NCBI GenBank assembly: GCA_946490455.1
Contig: CAMLXE010000104.1
Location: forward strand, 1-6,657
DNA length: 6,657 nucleotides
Direction of reading: 5' to 3'
Source: an uncultured Desulfovibrio sp.
GTDB taxonomy: Bacteria; Desulfobacterota; Desulfovibrionia; Desulfovibrionales; Desulfovibrionaceae
The translations under genes and the position numbers were made by a program. Each line of letters opens with the position of its first letter. The first letter of the stretch is position 1. This document shows, piece by piece, positions 1-6,657 of the stretch. Under the pieces are notes generated by a model. The model was not told the DNA's origin and did no database searches. It saw nothing but the letters and a program-made list of their open reading frames with translations.

Positions 1-1236
1 CTGAACGCAGATAAGGACATCGTTCATGTCGTCAGTCCATACTACTCGGGGCTGGCTTCCGAGTTCATCCGTCAGGGCTTTCGGGGATGTTTTGAAGGAA
101 CCCCCAATGATCTCTCCTCCCCCGTGTGTGAGGAAGAGTGTTCTGTTTTCGTGGGGATCGTTCCTTCTACTGGAGCAAGGAAAGAGGAAGAATCTATTGT
201 CTCTTTCATCCAGAGAAACCAGACTTCTTCTGTGCATAAGCTGTACCTTGTTGTTTTTCCGAACGTGCTTTTCTCCAATCGGGTAGAGCTGCGCAGATAT
301 CGCAAGGAACTGCTTGCGCAGAATGCTGTGGAGGCCTCCATCATGCTTCCTGACCGGCTTCTCCCTGATACGGGTCTGGGCGTATCGCTTTTGATTCTGG
401 ATAACGAGAGAACTCCCGAAGACCGGGATTGTCAGGTGAAGTTCATTGATGCCGAACGGCTTGATATTAAGAGGATACAGAGGCTGGCTCAGGCGCAGGA
501 GCGTGAAAAGCTGCGGGACTATGTTCGGAAGGCTCTCAGCTATGCGAGTTCCGACTGCGTCTCCGTGGATTCCCGTGATCTGATAGTACGGGATGCCAGC
601 CTTCTTGCATCCGCCCACTGCCTGACCAATGCGCAGAAGAAGGCCAGGGATCTTCTGAACGGCTGCAAAACAGCGAAACTGGGCGACGTGGCGAATTTTT
701 TCCGTCCTCTTCTTCCAAGCAGGGAGGGGAAGGGGGAAAAGTTGAACGTGCTGAACGTCGTGCAGTTTTCGTCTTTCGGTTATACCAGGCCCGAGCCGCA
801 GGCGGAGGCCTATGTGGAACGCGAGGGAAAGACGGATCAGCTCATTCAGCCCGGCGACGTGCTTTTGTGCATACGCGGTTCGCTCGGCAAGGTGGCGATT
901 GCCTCGGATGACTTTTCGATTGACGATCCGTGGATAGCCAGTTCTGCCTCCATCATCCTGCGACCTGCAAGAAAAGAGTATGACTCGCGTCTGCTTTTTC
1001 TCTACCTCCGTTCGGAGCTTGGGCAGGAGCTTCTGAAAATGCTGGCCTGCGGGGCCACGGTTCCCATGATGCAGATGAAGGATCTGAAACAGTTGGAAGT
1101 CGTGATTCCTTCGCTGGAGGAAGCGGAGGCCCTGCTCAGGGATTTTGAGGAAGAAGTTGCGCTTTCGAAAGAGATGGAAGAGCTCGAAAGAAAGCGCAGG
1201 GACCTTGTTGCCCGGCACTGGTCGCTCAACATGTAG
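1..1236 (+). CDS. N6-adenine methylase C-terminal part with HsdS-like target-recognition domain (5' partial)
   Basis: The frame is open from the first base, so the real start lies upstream; 411 residues are visible. Residues about 50-150 resemble the part of type I (HsdM/N6_Mtase) enzymes that follows the catalytic motif: a strand ending VVFPNVLFS (84-92), then a helix, then IMLPDRLLPDTGLGVSLLIL (114-133), then KFIDAERLD (147-155). From about 225 to 376 it matches one HsdS half: KLGDVANFF, QPGDVLLCIRGSLGKVAI (283-300), a segment ending SASIILRP (315-322), and ATVPMMQMKDLKQLEVVIP (352-370). A charged coiled coil follows (about 377-405), as after HsdS recognition domains. The layout suggests a methylase-specificity fusion that modifies adenine and reads its own target. 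No intact NPPY/NPPF is visible; the nearest candidate is SPYY at residues 13-16. The motif could be degenerate or could lie before the window. Alternatively, it is a decayed methylase with an intact recognition domain. The recognition-domain call is firm; the activity is inferred. Confidence 0.8.
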   Translation: MNADKDIVHVVSPYYSGLASEFIRQGFRGCFEGTPNDLSSPVCEEECSVFVGIVPSTGARKEEESIVSFIQRNQTSSVHKLYLVVFPNVLFSNRVELRRYRKELLAQNAVEASIMLPDRLLPDTGLGVSLLILDNERTPEDRDCQVKFIDAERLDIKRIQRLAQAQEREKLRDYVRKALSYASSDCVSVDSRDLIVRDASLLASAHCLTNAQKKARDLLNGCKTAKLGDVANFFRPLLPSREGKGEKLNVLNVVQFSSFGYTRPEPQAEAYVEREGKTDQLIQPGDVLLCIRGSLGKVAIASDDFSIDDPWIASSASIILRPARKEYDSRLLFLYLRSELGQELLKMLACGATVPMMQMKDLKQLEVVIPSLEEAEALLRDFEEEVALSKEMEELERKRRDLVARHWSLNM

Positions 1237-1285
1237 CCGAGACTTCTTTAACATTAAAGGATATATTTTGCCCCTCGGCATTTTT
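1236..1285 (+). terminator. Candidate rho-independent terminator after the methylase-TRD gene
   Basis: GCCGAG (1236-1241, beginning on the last base of the stop codon) pairs perfectly with CTCGGC (1274-1279) and is followed by ATTTTTG with five T (1281-1285). The 32-base loop contains a second small inverted repeat, CTTTAA-CA-TTAAAG (1246-1259). The long loop weakens the case, but the position just after a stop codon and before a new gene is right. It would separate transcription of the upstream gene from the hsdM fragment. Confidence 0.4.
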
Positions 1286-1314
1286 GTCTCAGATAAAACA
1301 TCAAGGATTTTTCC

Positions 1315-1707
1315 ATGACCAGCAGTGAAAGACTGGCATCCGTCAGCAGAAACATTCAGGACAAGGCGGCGCTCATCTGGAACGTGGCCAATTCTCTTTA
1401 CGGCGCGTTCAAGCCGCATGAATACGGGCTGGTGATTCTGCCCATGGTCATCATCAAGCGTTTTCACGACTGCCTTTTGCTCACGCACGACGCCGTGCTT
1501 GAGGAGCTTGAGCGCAAAAAGAATTTTGAAGTGAAGGACGGCTTTTTGTGTGCGGCCTCCGGGGATCATTTCTACAATACGAGTCCGTTCATGTTTGAAA
1601 TCCTGAAGGCCGATCCGCAGAACATAGCGGGCAAATTCCGGGCCTATCTGAACGGCTTTTCCGACAAGGTGTCTGAACGGCGATCGCTCCATCAACATGA
1701 GCAATAA
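1315..1707 (+). pseudogene. hsdM: Truncated type I methylase subunit HsdM (N-terminal domain only)
   Basis: A 130-residue frame begins at an ATG with AAGGA (1303-1307) seven bases upstream. Residues about 8-119 look like the N-terminal helical domain of HsdM (HsdM_N): a helix with IWNVANSLYGAFKPHEYGLVI (21-41), then LPMVIIKRFHDC (42-53), and the FRAYLNGFSDKV stretch (108-119) that in full-length proteins leads to the link with the catalytic domain. HsdM is normally about 480-550 residues, so roughly three quarters is missing, including the SAM-binding motif I and NPPY/F. After V119 the frame continues with SERRSLHQHEQ and a stop, which does not look like HsdM. It therefore cannot methylate DNA alone. 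In a type I enzyme this domain helps hold the complex on DNA. A 5' remnant left by a deletion is the simplest reading; a small protein kept for another use cannot be excluded, since its start and ribosome site are intact. Confidence 0.75.
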
Positions 1708-1910
1708 CCTAGAAAACGTCTTCGCGCAGATTTTTACAAGAAACGATTTCCCCATCTCGTACTTCATCAAACAGAAGAGGGCGAGTGGGATTTCATACTT
1801 TAGCAGGGCAAGCGTTGTCTGCCGTGATATATGGTCATGTACCTCAAGCAGGAGCAGATACCTTCGTTCGTGGTACATGGGGATTTTTTAGGGGGAGGAT
1901 GTCGCTATGA
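1708..1910 (+). pseudogene. Gene remnant or scar between hsdM fragment and helicase
   Basis: No intact gene can be supported here. In the hsdM frame after its stop, the sequence is open from 1708 to 1800 and contains FPHLVLHQTEEGEWDFIL before a TAG (1801-1803). In the frame starting at 1713, the sequence is open to a TGA at 1908-1910 and contains AGQALSAVIYGH and VPQAGADTFVRGTW near its end. It has no ATG before 1899. The two pieces would read as one continuous protein tail if a single-base shift near 1785-1803 were restored, and the second ends in an ATGA overlap with the helicase start at 1907. This suggests the broken 3' end of a gene once coupled to the helicase. I do not recognise the family, and chance reading frames remain possible. 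Confidence 0.35.
1891..1899 (+). promoter_or_regulatory. Strong Shine-Dalgarno site of the SNF2 helicase gene
   Basis: GGGGGAGGA ends seven bases before the ATG at 1907. It is the strongest ribosome site in the window and settles the helicase start. A nearer ATG at 1899 opens only a three-codon frame (Met-Ser-Leu) ending in TGA at 1908-1910, so it is not an alternative start. Confidence 0.7.
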
Positions 1911-4795
1911 TTACCAATTACCATGCTGCCTACTATGCGTATGACTTGAATAGAATTGGCGGTTCAGGAGTCGATCGTCTGGGACGTGCTCTTTTTGATG
2001 CGTGTGTCGATTTGAATCCGCACCAGATTGAGGCGGCCCTTTTTGCCCTTCGTTCCCCACTTTCAAGAGGTGTATTGCTGGCCGATGAAGTTGGCCTCGG
2101 TAAAACCATTGAAGCTGGTTTGGTCTTGTGTCAGTATTGGGCAGAAAGAAAAAGGAATATCCTTGTAATATGCCCAGCTTCTCTTCGCAAGCAGTGGGAG
2201 CTTGAGCTAGAAGAAAAATTCAATCTTCCAGTACAAGTCTTAGATGCAAAAAGCTATGCGGACTTAAAAAAGAATGGGATTGGCAATCCGTTTCGCAGTA
2301 AAAAAATACGCGTCTGCTCCATGCATTTTTCTGCAATGCGAGCGGAAGAAATAAAGCAGATTCCATGGGATCTTGTCGTCATTGATGAAGCTCATAAACT
2401 GAGAAATGCTTACCGAGACAGTAACCTGTTAGGTCAGAAAATCCGTTGGGCAACAGAAGGAGCACGCAAGCTTCTTCTTACAGCTACTCCTTTGCAGAAC
2501 TCCCTGCTGGAACTCTACGGCCTTTCCACTCTGATAGATGAGAGGTTGTTTGGTGATTTAGCTTCATTCCGAGCTCAGTTCACTCGAGGCTATGCCGATT
2601 TATCTTCTCTTCGAGATCGCTTGCGCTCTTTTTGCTGGAGAACTCTGCGCAGTCAGGTGACAGAGTTTGTCCGCTACACCGAACGGCGATTGATCACTCT
2701 TCCTTTTACGCCTACCGATCAGGAGCATAAACTGTACGAGGCGGTTTCGGAATTCCTGATGCGAGAAGACAACTACGCTCTTCCGTTTCGTCAGAGACAC
2801 CTGCTTACGCTTCTTATTCGTAAGGTGCTTGCGTCGTCTCCTCATGCCGTTGCCGGCACTCTGGAAATCATGAAGGAACGCCTTATTCGTCTCCGAGAAG
2901 AAACAAAAAAAGAAGCTGAACTCGTAGACCTTCTTTGCTCTGACAGCGGGCTGGATGATGAGCTTCTTGATGAAATTCTGGAGGGAGCAGAAGGCAGTCT
3001 TTCTTTGGAGCAAACGATAGATGACGATAATCCGCAGGAAACCGAAAAGATCGATCTTGCGCGACTTGAAGCTGAAATTGAGGAGCTGTCAGACTATATC
3101 AGGTGGGCTCACAGCCTTGGTGTAGATACCAAAACGCAAGCTTTGCTGAAAGCTATCGAGATTGGCTTCTCTGCCATGAAAGAAATGGGTGCAGAGAAGA
3201 AGATCGTTATTTTCACGGAGTCTCGGAGGACCCAGAACTGGCTCAAGGATTTTCTTGAATCCAACGGGTATGCGGGACAGGTGCTGACCTTCAACGGTAC
3301 CAATAAAGATGATACCAGTGGCAAGATTTATGAAGACTGGCTTCTTGCCAACCAGTATACCGGACGTGCAACTGGTTCACGTTCTGTTGATCTTCGTGCT
3401 GCCATCATTGATCGTTTCAGAGATCAGGCCAGCATCCTCATCTCTACGGAAGCAGGCGCAGAAGGCCTCAATCTTCAGTTCTGCTCGGCCATCATCAATT
3501 TTGACTTGCCGTGGAACCCACAGCGAATCGAGCAGCGTATAGGTCGCTGCCATCGTTATGGTCAGAAGCATGATGTCGTAGTGATGAATTTTCTCAACGA
3601 AAGGAATGCCGCAGACCAGCGAGTTTATGAGCTTCTTAAGGAAAAGTTCAATCTTTTCAATGGAGTCTTTGGAGCAAGTGATGAAGTTCTTGGTGCGATT
3701 GAAAGCGGTGTAGATTTCGAACGCCGTGTTCTGGAAATATATCAGAGCTGCCGAACAGAGGAAGAAATTCAGGCCGCTTTTGAAAATCTGAGAAAGGATC
3801 TCACCGAACATATCCAGAATAAACTGACGGATACGCGCAGAATACTGCTGGAGAATTTTGACGAGGATGTTCATGCACGCCTCAAGCTAAACCTTGAGGG
3901 TACGCAGAAAAGGCTTGATCGTATAGGCCAGCGTTTTTGGGATGTAACCAGGCATATACTTCAGCAGTATGCTGTTTTCGATGAGCAGGATGCGTCCTTC
4001 CTGCTTCAGGAAAGTCCCACGCCTTCTGCCCGCGTTGGAAAATATCACATGATTTCGAAGAAACAGGACAATGTTGCCGGCGAATATCTTTATCGTCTGA
4101 GTCATCCGCTGGGCGAGTATGTCATTCAAGAGGCGATTCAGGTCCCTTGTCCCTTGGCGGAAGTCGTTTTCGACATTTCCGGGCACGGAACGCACATTGC
4201 CATAGTGGAGCAGTTGAAGGGACACTCCGGCTGGCTGAACCTCCAGCATCTGAATATCGAATCTTTTGATTCAGAGGATTACCTGCTTTTTTCCGGTATG
4301 GATGATGCCGGAAACAGTCTTGACCAGGAAACCTGTGAAAAACTGTTTCAGTGCGCTGGACGGACCTGTCCTGTGACTGGTATGAATCCCTCAGAACAAG
4401 ACAGAATTGCACGTGAGGGTGAACGCCATGTAAGCGCGGCGCTCGCTCGAAATATGGAAGAAAACAGTCGTCATTTCGCCGAAGCCAGAGATCAGCTCGA
4501 CAAATGGGCTGAAGATATGGAGCTTGCGGCACAAAGAGATCTGGACGACGCCAAGAGGCGGATACGAGAACTCCAGCGGGAAAGCCGTCAGGCGGAAACT
4601 CTGGATGCCCAGCATCGTATTCAGGAAGAGATTGCCAAAACGGAGCGCAAGAAGAGAACGCTGCGGGAACGGATTTTCGACATTGAGGACGAAATCGCAG
4701 AAAAACGTGATATCCTCGTAAGTTCTCTGGAAAAAAGAATGCGCCAAAAGATAAAGCTGTCCCCGGTGTTTACCATCCGGTGGAGAGTTGTTTAG
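1907..4795 (+). CDS. SNF2/RapA-type helicase-like ATPase of a defence system
   Basis: A 962-residue superfamily 2 ATPase, expected to move along or remodel duplex DNA using ATP. The N-terminal lobe has NPHQ (37-40), Walker A DEVGLGKT (60-67), ICPASLRKQW (88-97), Walker B DEAH (160-163) and motif III LTATP (191-195). The C-terminal lobe has IVIFTESRRTQNWL (433-446), motif V STEAGAEGLNLQF (513-525) and motif VI QRIGRCHRYGQ (543-553). All key residues are present, so it should be active. Between the lobes lies an acidic insertion (about 340-400). After about 600 comes a family-specific region, then a highly charged coiled coil (about 840-945) ending KLSPVFTIRWRVV, likely a partner-binding arm. 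The methyltransferase gene follows after 16 bases, so the two are almost certainly co-transcribed. Such proteins occur in class 1 DISARM (DrmD) and other methylase-linked defence operons; the exact system cannot be named from this window. RapA-like polymerase recycling is less likely given the neighbours. Confidence 0.93.
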   Translation: MITNYHAAYYAYDLNRIGGSGVDRLGRALFDACVDLNPHQIEAALFALRSPLSRGVLLADEVGLGKTIEAGLVLCQYWAERKRNILVICPASLRKQWELELEEKFNLPVQVLDAKSYADLKKNGIGNPFRSKKIRVCSMHFSAMRAEEIKQIPWDLVVIDEAHKLRNAYRDSNLLGQKIRWATEGARKLLLTATPLQNSLLELYGLSTLIDERLFGDLASFRAQFTRGYADLSSLRDRLRSFCWRTLRSQVTEFVRYTERRLITLPFTPTDQEHKLYEAVSEFLMREDNYALPFRQRHLLTLLIRKVLASSPHAVAGTLEIMKERLIRLREETKKEAELVDLLCSDSGLDDELLDEILEGAEGSLSLEQTIDDDNPQETEKIDLARLEAEIEELSDYIRWAHSLGVDTKTQALLKAIEIGFSAMKEMGAEKKIVIFTESRRTQNWLKDFLESNGYAGQVLTFNGTNKDDTSGKIYEDWLLANQYTGRATGSRSVDLRAAIIDRFRDQASILISTEAGAEGLNLQFCSAIINFDLPWNPQRIEQRIGRCHRYGQKHDVVVMNFLNERNAADQRVYELLKEKFNLFNGVFGASDEVLGAIESGVDFERRVLEIYQSCRTEEEIQAAFENLRKDLTEHIQNKLTDTRRILLENFDEDVHARLKLNLEGTQKRLDRIGQRFWDVTRHILQQYAVFDEQDASFLLQESPTPSARVGKYHMISKKQDNVAGEYLYRLSHPLGEYVIQEAIQVPCPLAEVVFDISGHGTHIAIVEQLKGHSGWLNLQHLNIESFDSEDYLLFSGMDDAGNSLDQETCEKLFQCAGRTCPVTGMNPSEQDRIAREGERHVSAALARNMEENSRHFAEARDQLDKWAEDMELAAQRDLDDAKRRIRELQRESRQAETLDAQHRIQEEIAKTERKKRTLRERIFDIEDEIAEKRDILVSSLEKRMRQKIKLSPVFTIRWRVV

Positions 4796-4811
4796 AGAAT
4801 CAGGAGTCTTT

Positions 4812-6657
4812 ATGCCTACCGTTGAACAACTTCGCAAACGCCTCAGCGAAAAGCTTGCTGAACTGTTTCAGCTCAATCAGCCTGACTTGGAGTTTGGCTT
4901 TTATCGTATCATGCATGCTAAGGCCAAAGAAGTGGACAGCTTTATCAAGAACGATTTACTTCAGATCGTCACTGAAGCCTTTGCTAACGTTGGCGCTCAG
5001 GGCTTGGAACAGCTCCAGAAGGAGTACGAAAGCGCCGTCCAGAAGGCACGAGACTATGGTTCCCCTGAACCTGAAAATGCGCCTAAGGTCAAAGAGATTC
5101 GGCAGCAGATGGAGGCTCTCAAAAATACTTCCAGCAGCGAAGCTGAAGTCTATGACTTGCTGTTCCGCTTCTTTGAACGTTATTACGATGGAGGCGACTT
5201 CATTTCCCGTCGCTACTATATCCGTGAAACGGAGGGCCGTGCCGCGCCTTTTGCCGTGCCTTATTATGGTGAAGAAGTGAAGCTGCACTGGGCGAATGCT
5301 GACCAGTACTACATCAAGACGACGGAATTCTTCTCGAATTTTTCTTTCGACCTGCTCCAGAGCAAGGAATTTTCTGCGCTTGATGAGATGGAAAAGATGT
5401 CCCTGCGTCTCCCCGAGAAGGGAAAACGCGTCGTTCATTTCCGTGTGGTGGATGCCTCTGAAGGAGAACATGGCAATATCAAGGCCGCTGATGACAAGAA
5501 ACGCTTTTTCATATTGAAGGCTGAACAGCCAGTTGCCCTGACCGAAGCTGGCGAGTTGGAAATTTCCTTTGAATTCCGCGTCGATCCAGAAAAGTCTGGG
5601 CAGGAAAATACGTGGAGAGAAAAGCGTAACCAGGAAGCAGAGCAAGGCATCCTTAGCGCACTGGAAGAGCTTGCGCAGGCGGACACGTCCAGCAGGGAGC
5701 TTGCAGGAGAATTCCTGCGACTGTTGAAGATAGCGGCGCCTACAGAGGCTAATGCCAAACGTTCCGTTCTGGCAAAGTATCTGAATCAGTACACAGCCCG
5801 CAACACCATGGATTACTTCATCCATAAGGATCTTGGCGGCTTTCTGAGCCGTGAGCTGGATTTTTATATCAAAAACGAAGTCATGCATCTGGACGATATC
5901 GAGAATGCCGATGTGCCTGCCGTTGAGAGCTATTTGAGCAAGATCAAGGTGCTCCGCAAGATAGCTGGAAAGCTGATAGACTTTCTTGCCCAGCTTGAAG
6001 ACTTCCAGAAGAAGCTCTGGCTCAAGAAAAAGTTCGTGGTGGAAACCAATTACTGCATCACGCTCGATCGGGTGCCCGAAGAGCTTTATGCGGAAATTGC
6101 CGCCAATGAAGCCCAGCTGGAGGAATGGGTGAAACTGTTTGCCATCGATGAAATCAAGGCTGTTCCTGCTGACCTTCTCAATGAGACCGGGCGCCCAGGT
6201 TTTTCACGTCCTCTGTCCATCGAGTTTCTGAAAAGCAACGATAAGCTGGTTCTCGATACCCGCTTCTTCTCTGCCGACTTCAAGGCTCGCCTCATCGCAT
6301 CCATTCAGAATTTCGATGAGCAGTGTGATGGCGTCCTGATACATTCTGAGAATTTTCAGGCATTAAATCTGCTTCAGGAAAGATATCGCGAACAGATTAA
6401 GTGTATTTATATTGATCCGCCGTATAATGCTAATTCGTCAGAAATACTATATAAAAACTCATATAGAGACTCTTCGTGGATTAGTTTGATTATAGATAGA
6501 CTGGAGCTAGGGAAAAAGTTACTTGCAAAAAATTGTTCCAATGTGATTGCAATAGATGAAGTCGAACAAGAGAATTTAGGGAAAATTATTAATATGGTTT
6601 TTACTGATTGGGTAAAAGCCTGTATTTCAATTATGCACAATCCAAGAGGACAGCAGG
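4812..6657 (+). CDS. Large type III Mod-like (beta-class) DNA methyltransferase (3' partial)
   Basis: The frame is open from ATG 4812 to the window end, giving 615 residues without a stop. AGGAG (4802-4806) sits five bases before the start. The methylase core starts late: VLIHSENFQALNLL (508-521), then CIYIDPPYN with the catalytic DPPY at 535-538, then W556 and LELGKKLLAKN (564-574), IAIDEVEQENL (579-589) and NPRG (610-613). This order, with DPPY before the not yet visible SAM-binding FxGxG motif, is that of beta-class enzymes such as type III Mod, which methylate the N6 of adenine. The first 500 residues are an unusual extension: a helical start (1-80), a conserved-looking block with FFERYYDGGDFISRRYY (120-136) and GEEVKLHWANADQYYIKT (153-170), then a mostly helical part (270-450). 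It is probably for docking to the helicase or another subunit. GC falls sharply from about 6390 onward. It likely marks self DNA while the coupled helicase serves attack. The gamma-class methylase of DISARM is a poorer fit. Confidence 0.9.
   Translation, partial: MPTVEQLRKRLSEKLAELFQLNQPDLEFGFYRIMHAKAKEVDSFIKNDLLQIVTEAFANVGAQGLEQLQKEYESAVQKARDYGSPEPENAPKVKEIRQQMEALKNTSSSEAEVYDLLFRFFERYYDGGDFISRRYYIRETEGRAAPFAVPYYGEEVKLHWANADQYYIKTTEFFSNFSFDLLQSKEFSALDEMEKMSLRLPEKGKRVVHFRVVDASEGEHGNIKAADDKKRFFILKAEQPVALTEAGELEISFEFRVDPEKSGQENTWREKRNQEAEQGILSALEELAQADTSSRELAGEFLRLLKIAAPTEANAKRSVLAKYLNQYTARNTMDYFIHKDLGGFLSRELDFYIKNEVMHLDDIENADVPAVESYLSKIKVLRKIAGKLIDFLAQLEDFQKKLWLKKKFVVETNYCITLDRVPEELYAEIAANEAQLEEWVKLFAIDEIKAVPADLLNETGRPGFSRPLSIEFLKSNDKLVLDTRFFSADFKARLIASIQNFDEQCDGVLIHSENFQALNLLQERYREQIKCIYIDPPYNANSSEILYKNSYRDSSWISLIIDRLELGKKLLAKNCSNVIAIDEVEQENLGKIINMVFTDWVKACISIMHNPRGQQ
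6391..6657 (+). other. AT-rich segment inside the methyltransferase gene
   Basis: By hand count, bases 6421-6600 are about 28-32% GC, whereas several 60-base lines upstream in the same gene (6001-6360) are about 43-47%. The change falls just before the DPPY codons (6414-6425) without breaking the frame. Codons shift as well, to ATA, AGA, TTA, AAT and AAA. This is what a recombined catalytic and target-recognition module of foreign origin would look like. The right end of the segment lies outside the window. Confidence 0.6.

Noticed and set aside
1239..1297. Possible promoter boxes before hsdM (TATATT at 1262-1267, TTGCCC at 1268-1273, GATAAA at 1292-1297)
   Set aside because: TATATT has no acceptable -35 partner. 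TTGCCC with GATAAA at 18-base spacing would place the transcription start on top of the Shine-Dalgarno site.
1680..1687. GCGATCGC palindrome near the hsdM breakpoint
   Set aside because: It is a single eight-base copy with no flanking repeat or attachment-site features, so it is expected by chance.
1815..1843. Possible promoter TTGTCT with TGTACC before the helicase gene
   Set aside because: The -10 matches consensus at only three of six positions, and no other support was seen.
1697..1891. 64-residue frame starting inside the hsdM fragment
   Set aside because: It overlaps the hsdM end by 11 bases, lacks a ribosome site, and its second half is rich in Ser, Arg and Cys, as in out-of-frame translations. 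The other two frames of this stretch look more protein-like.
4141..4620. GC-richer lines in the 3' third of the helicase gene
   Set aside because: Hand counts fluctuate between 42% and 58% in neighbouring lines without a clean step, so this was not called as a second mosaic boundary.
4956..5888. 310-residue minus-strand open frame
   Set aside because: It is antisense to the methyltransferase, whose + frame contains clear motifs and a good start. The minus translation shows no domain pattern.
1..6657. CRISPR arrays, tRNA or rRNA genes, insertion sequences
   Set aside because: No regularly spaced repeats, tRNA-like folds, transposase frames or terminal inverted repeats were seen on reading both strands.

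Overview
The window looks like part of a bacterial defence island built from DNA-modification genes. All supported genes lie on the + strand. Base composition is about 53-60% GC in the sampled lines of the first two genes and mostly 40-50% further on, falling to about 30% at the far right. The organism cannot be fixed from the sequence. Good Shine-Dalgarno sites and ordinary bacterial codon use fit a Gram-negative bacterium of medium GC (a Desulfovibrionaceae-like origin is only a guess).

Left part (1-1236): the 3' part of a gene whose product joins the C-terminal portion of an N6-adenine methylase fold to a HsdS-type target-recognition domain. It is cut by the window edge. A candidate terminator hairpin follows. 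At 1315-1707 lies the start of a second type I methylase gene (hsdM). It is well preserved for about 119 residues and then breaks off before any catalytic motif. The next 200 bases (1708-1906) hold no convincing gene. They do hold pieces of reading frame that look like the broken 3' end of another protein, the last of which overlaps the next start codon as ATGA.

Right part (1907-6657): two tightly spaced genes form the intact system. The first is a 962-residue SNF2/RapA-type helicase with all main motifs and a long C-terminal coiled coil. Sixteen bases later comes a large DNA methyltransferase of the beta (type III Mod-like) class. It has an unusually long N-terminal region of about 500 residues and a DPPY catalytic motif at residues 535-538, and it runs off the right edge. 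The pairing recalls class 1 DISARM (SNF2 helicase DrmD with adenine methylase DrmMI), BREX type 3 and type III restriction systems. The visible methylase motif order points to a Mod-like enzyme rather than the gamma-class N-6 methylase expected in DISARM. The effector (nuclease, helicase or PglZ-like partner) would lie beyond the window.

The most notable signals are a sharp fall in GC inside the methyltransferase gene at about 6390, where the catalytic and recognition region begins, and a deletion-like scar between the truncated hsdM and the helicase operon. Both suggest modular exchange of defence genes at this locus.
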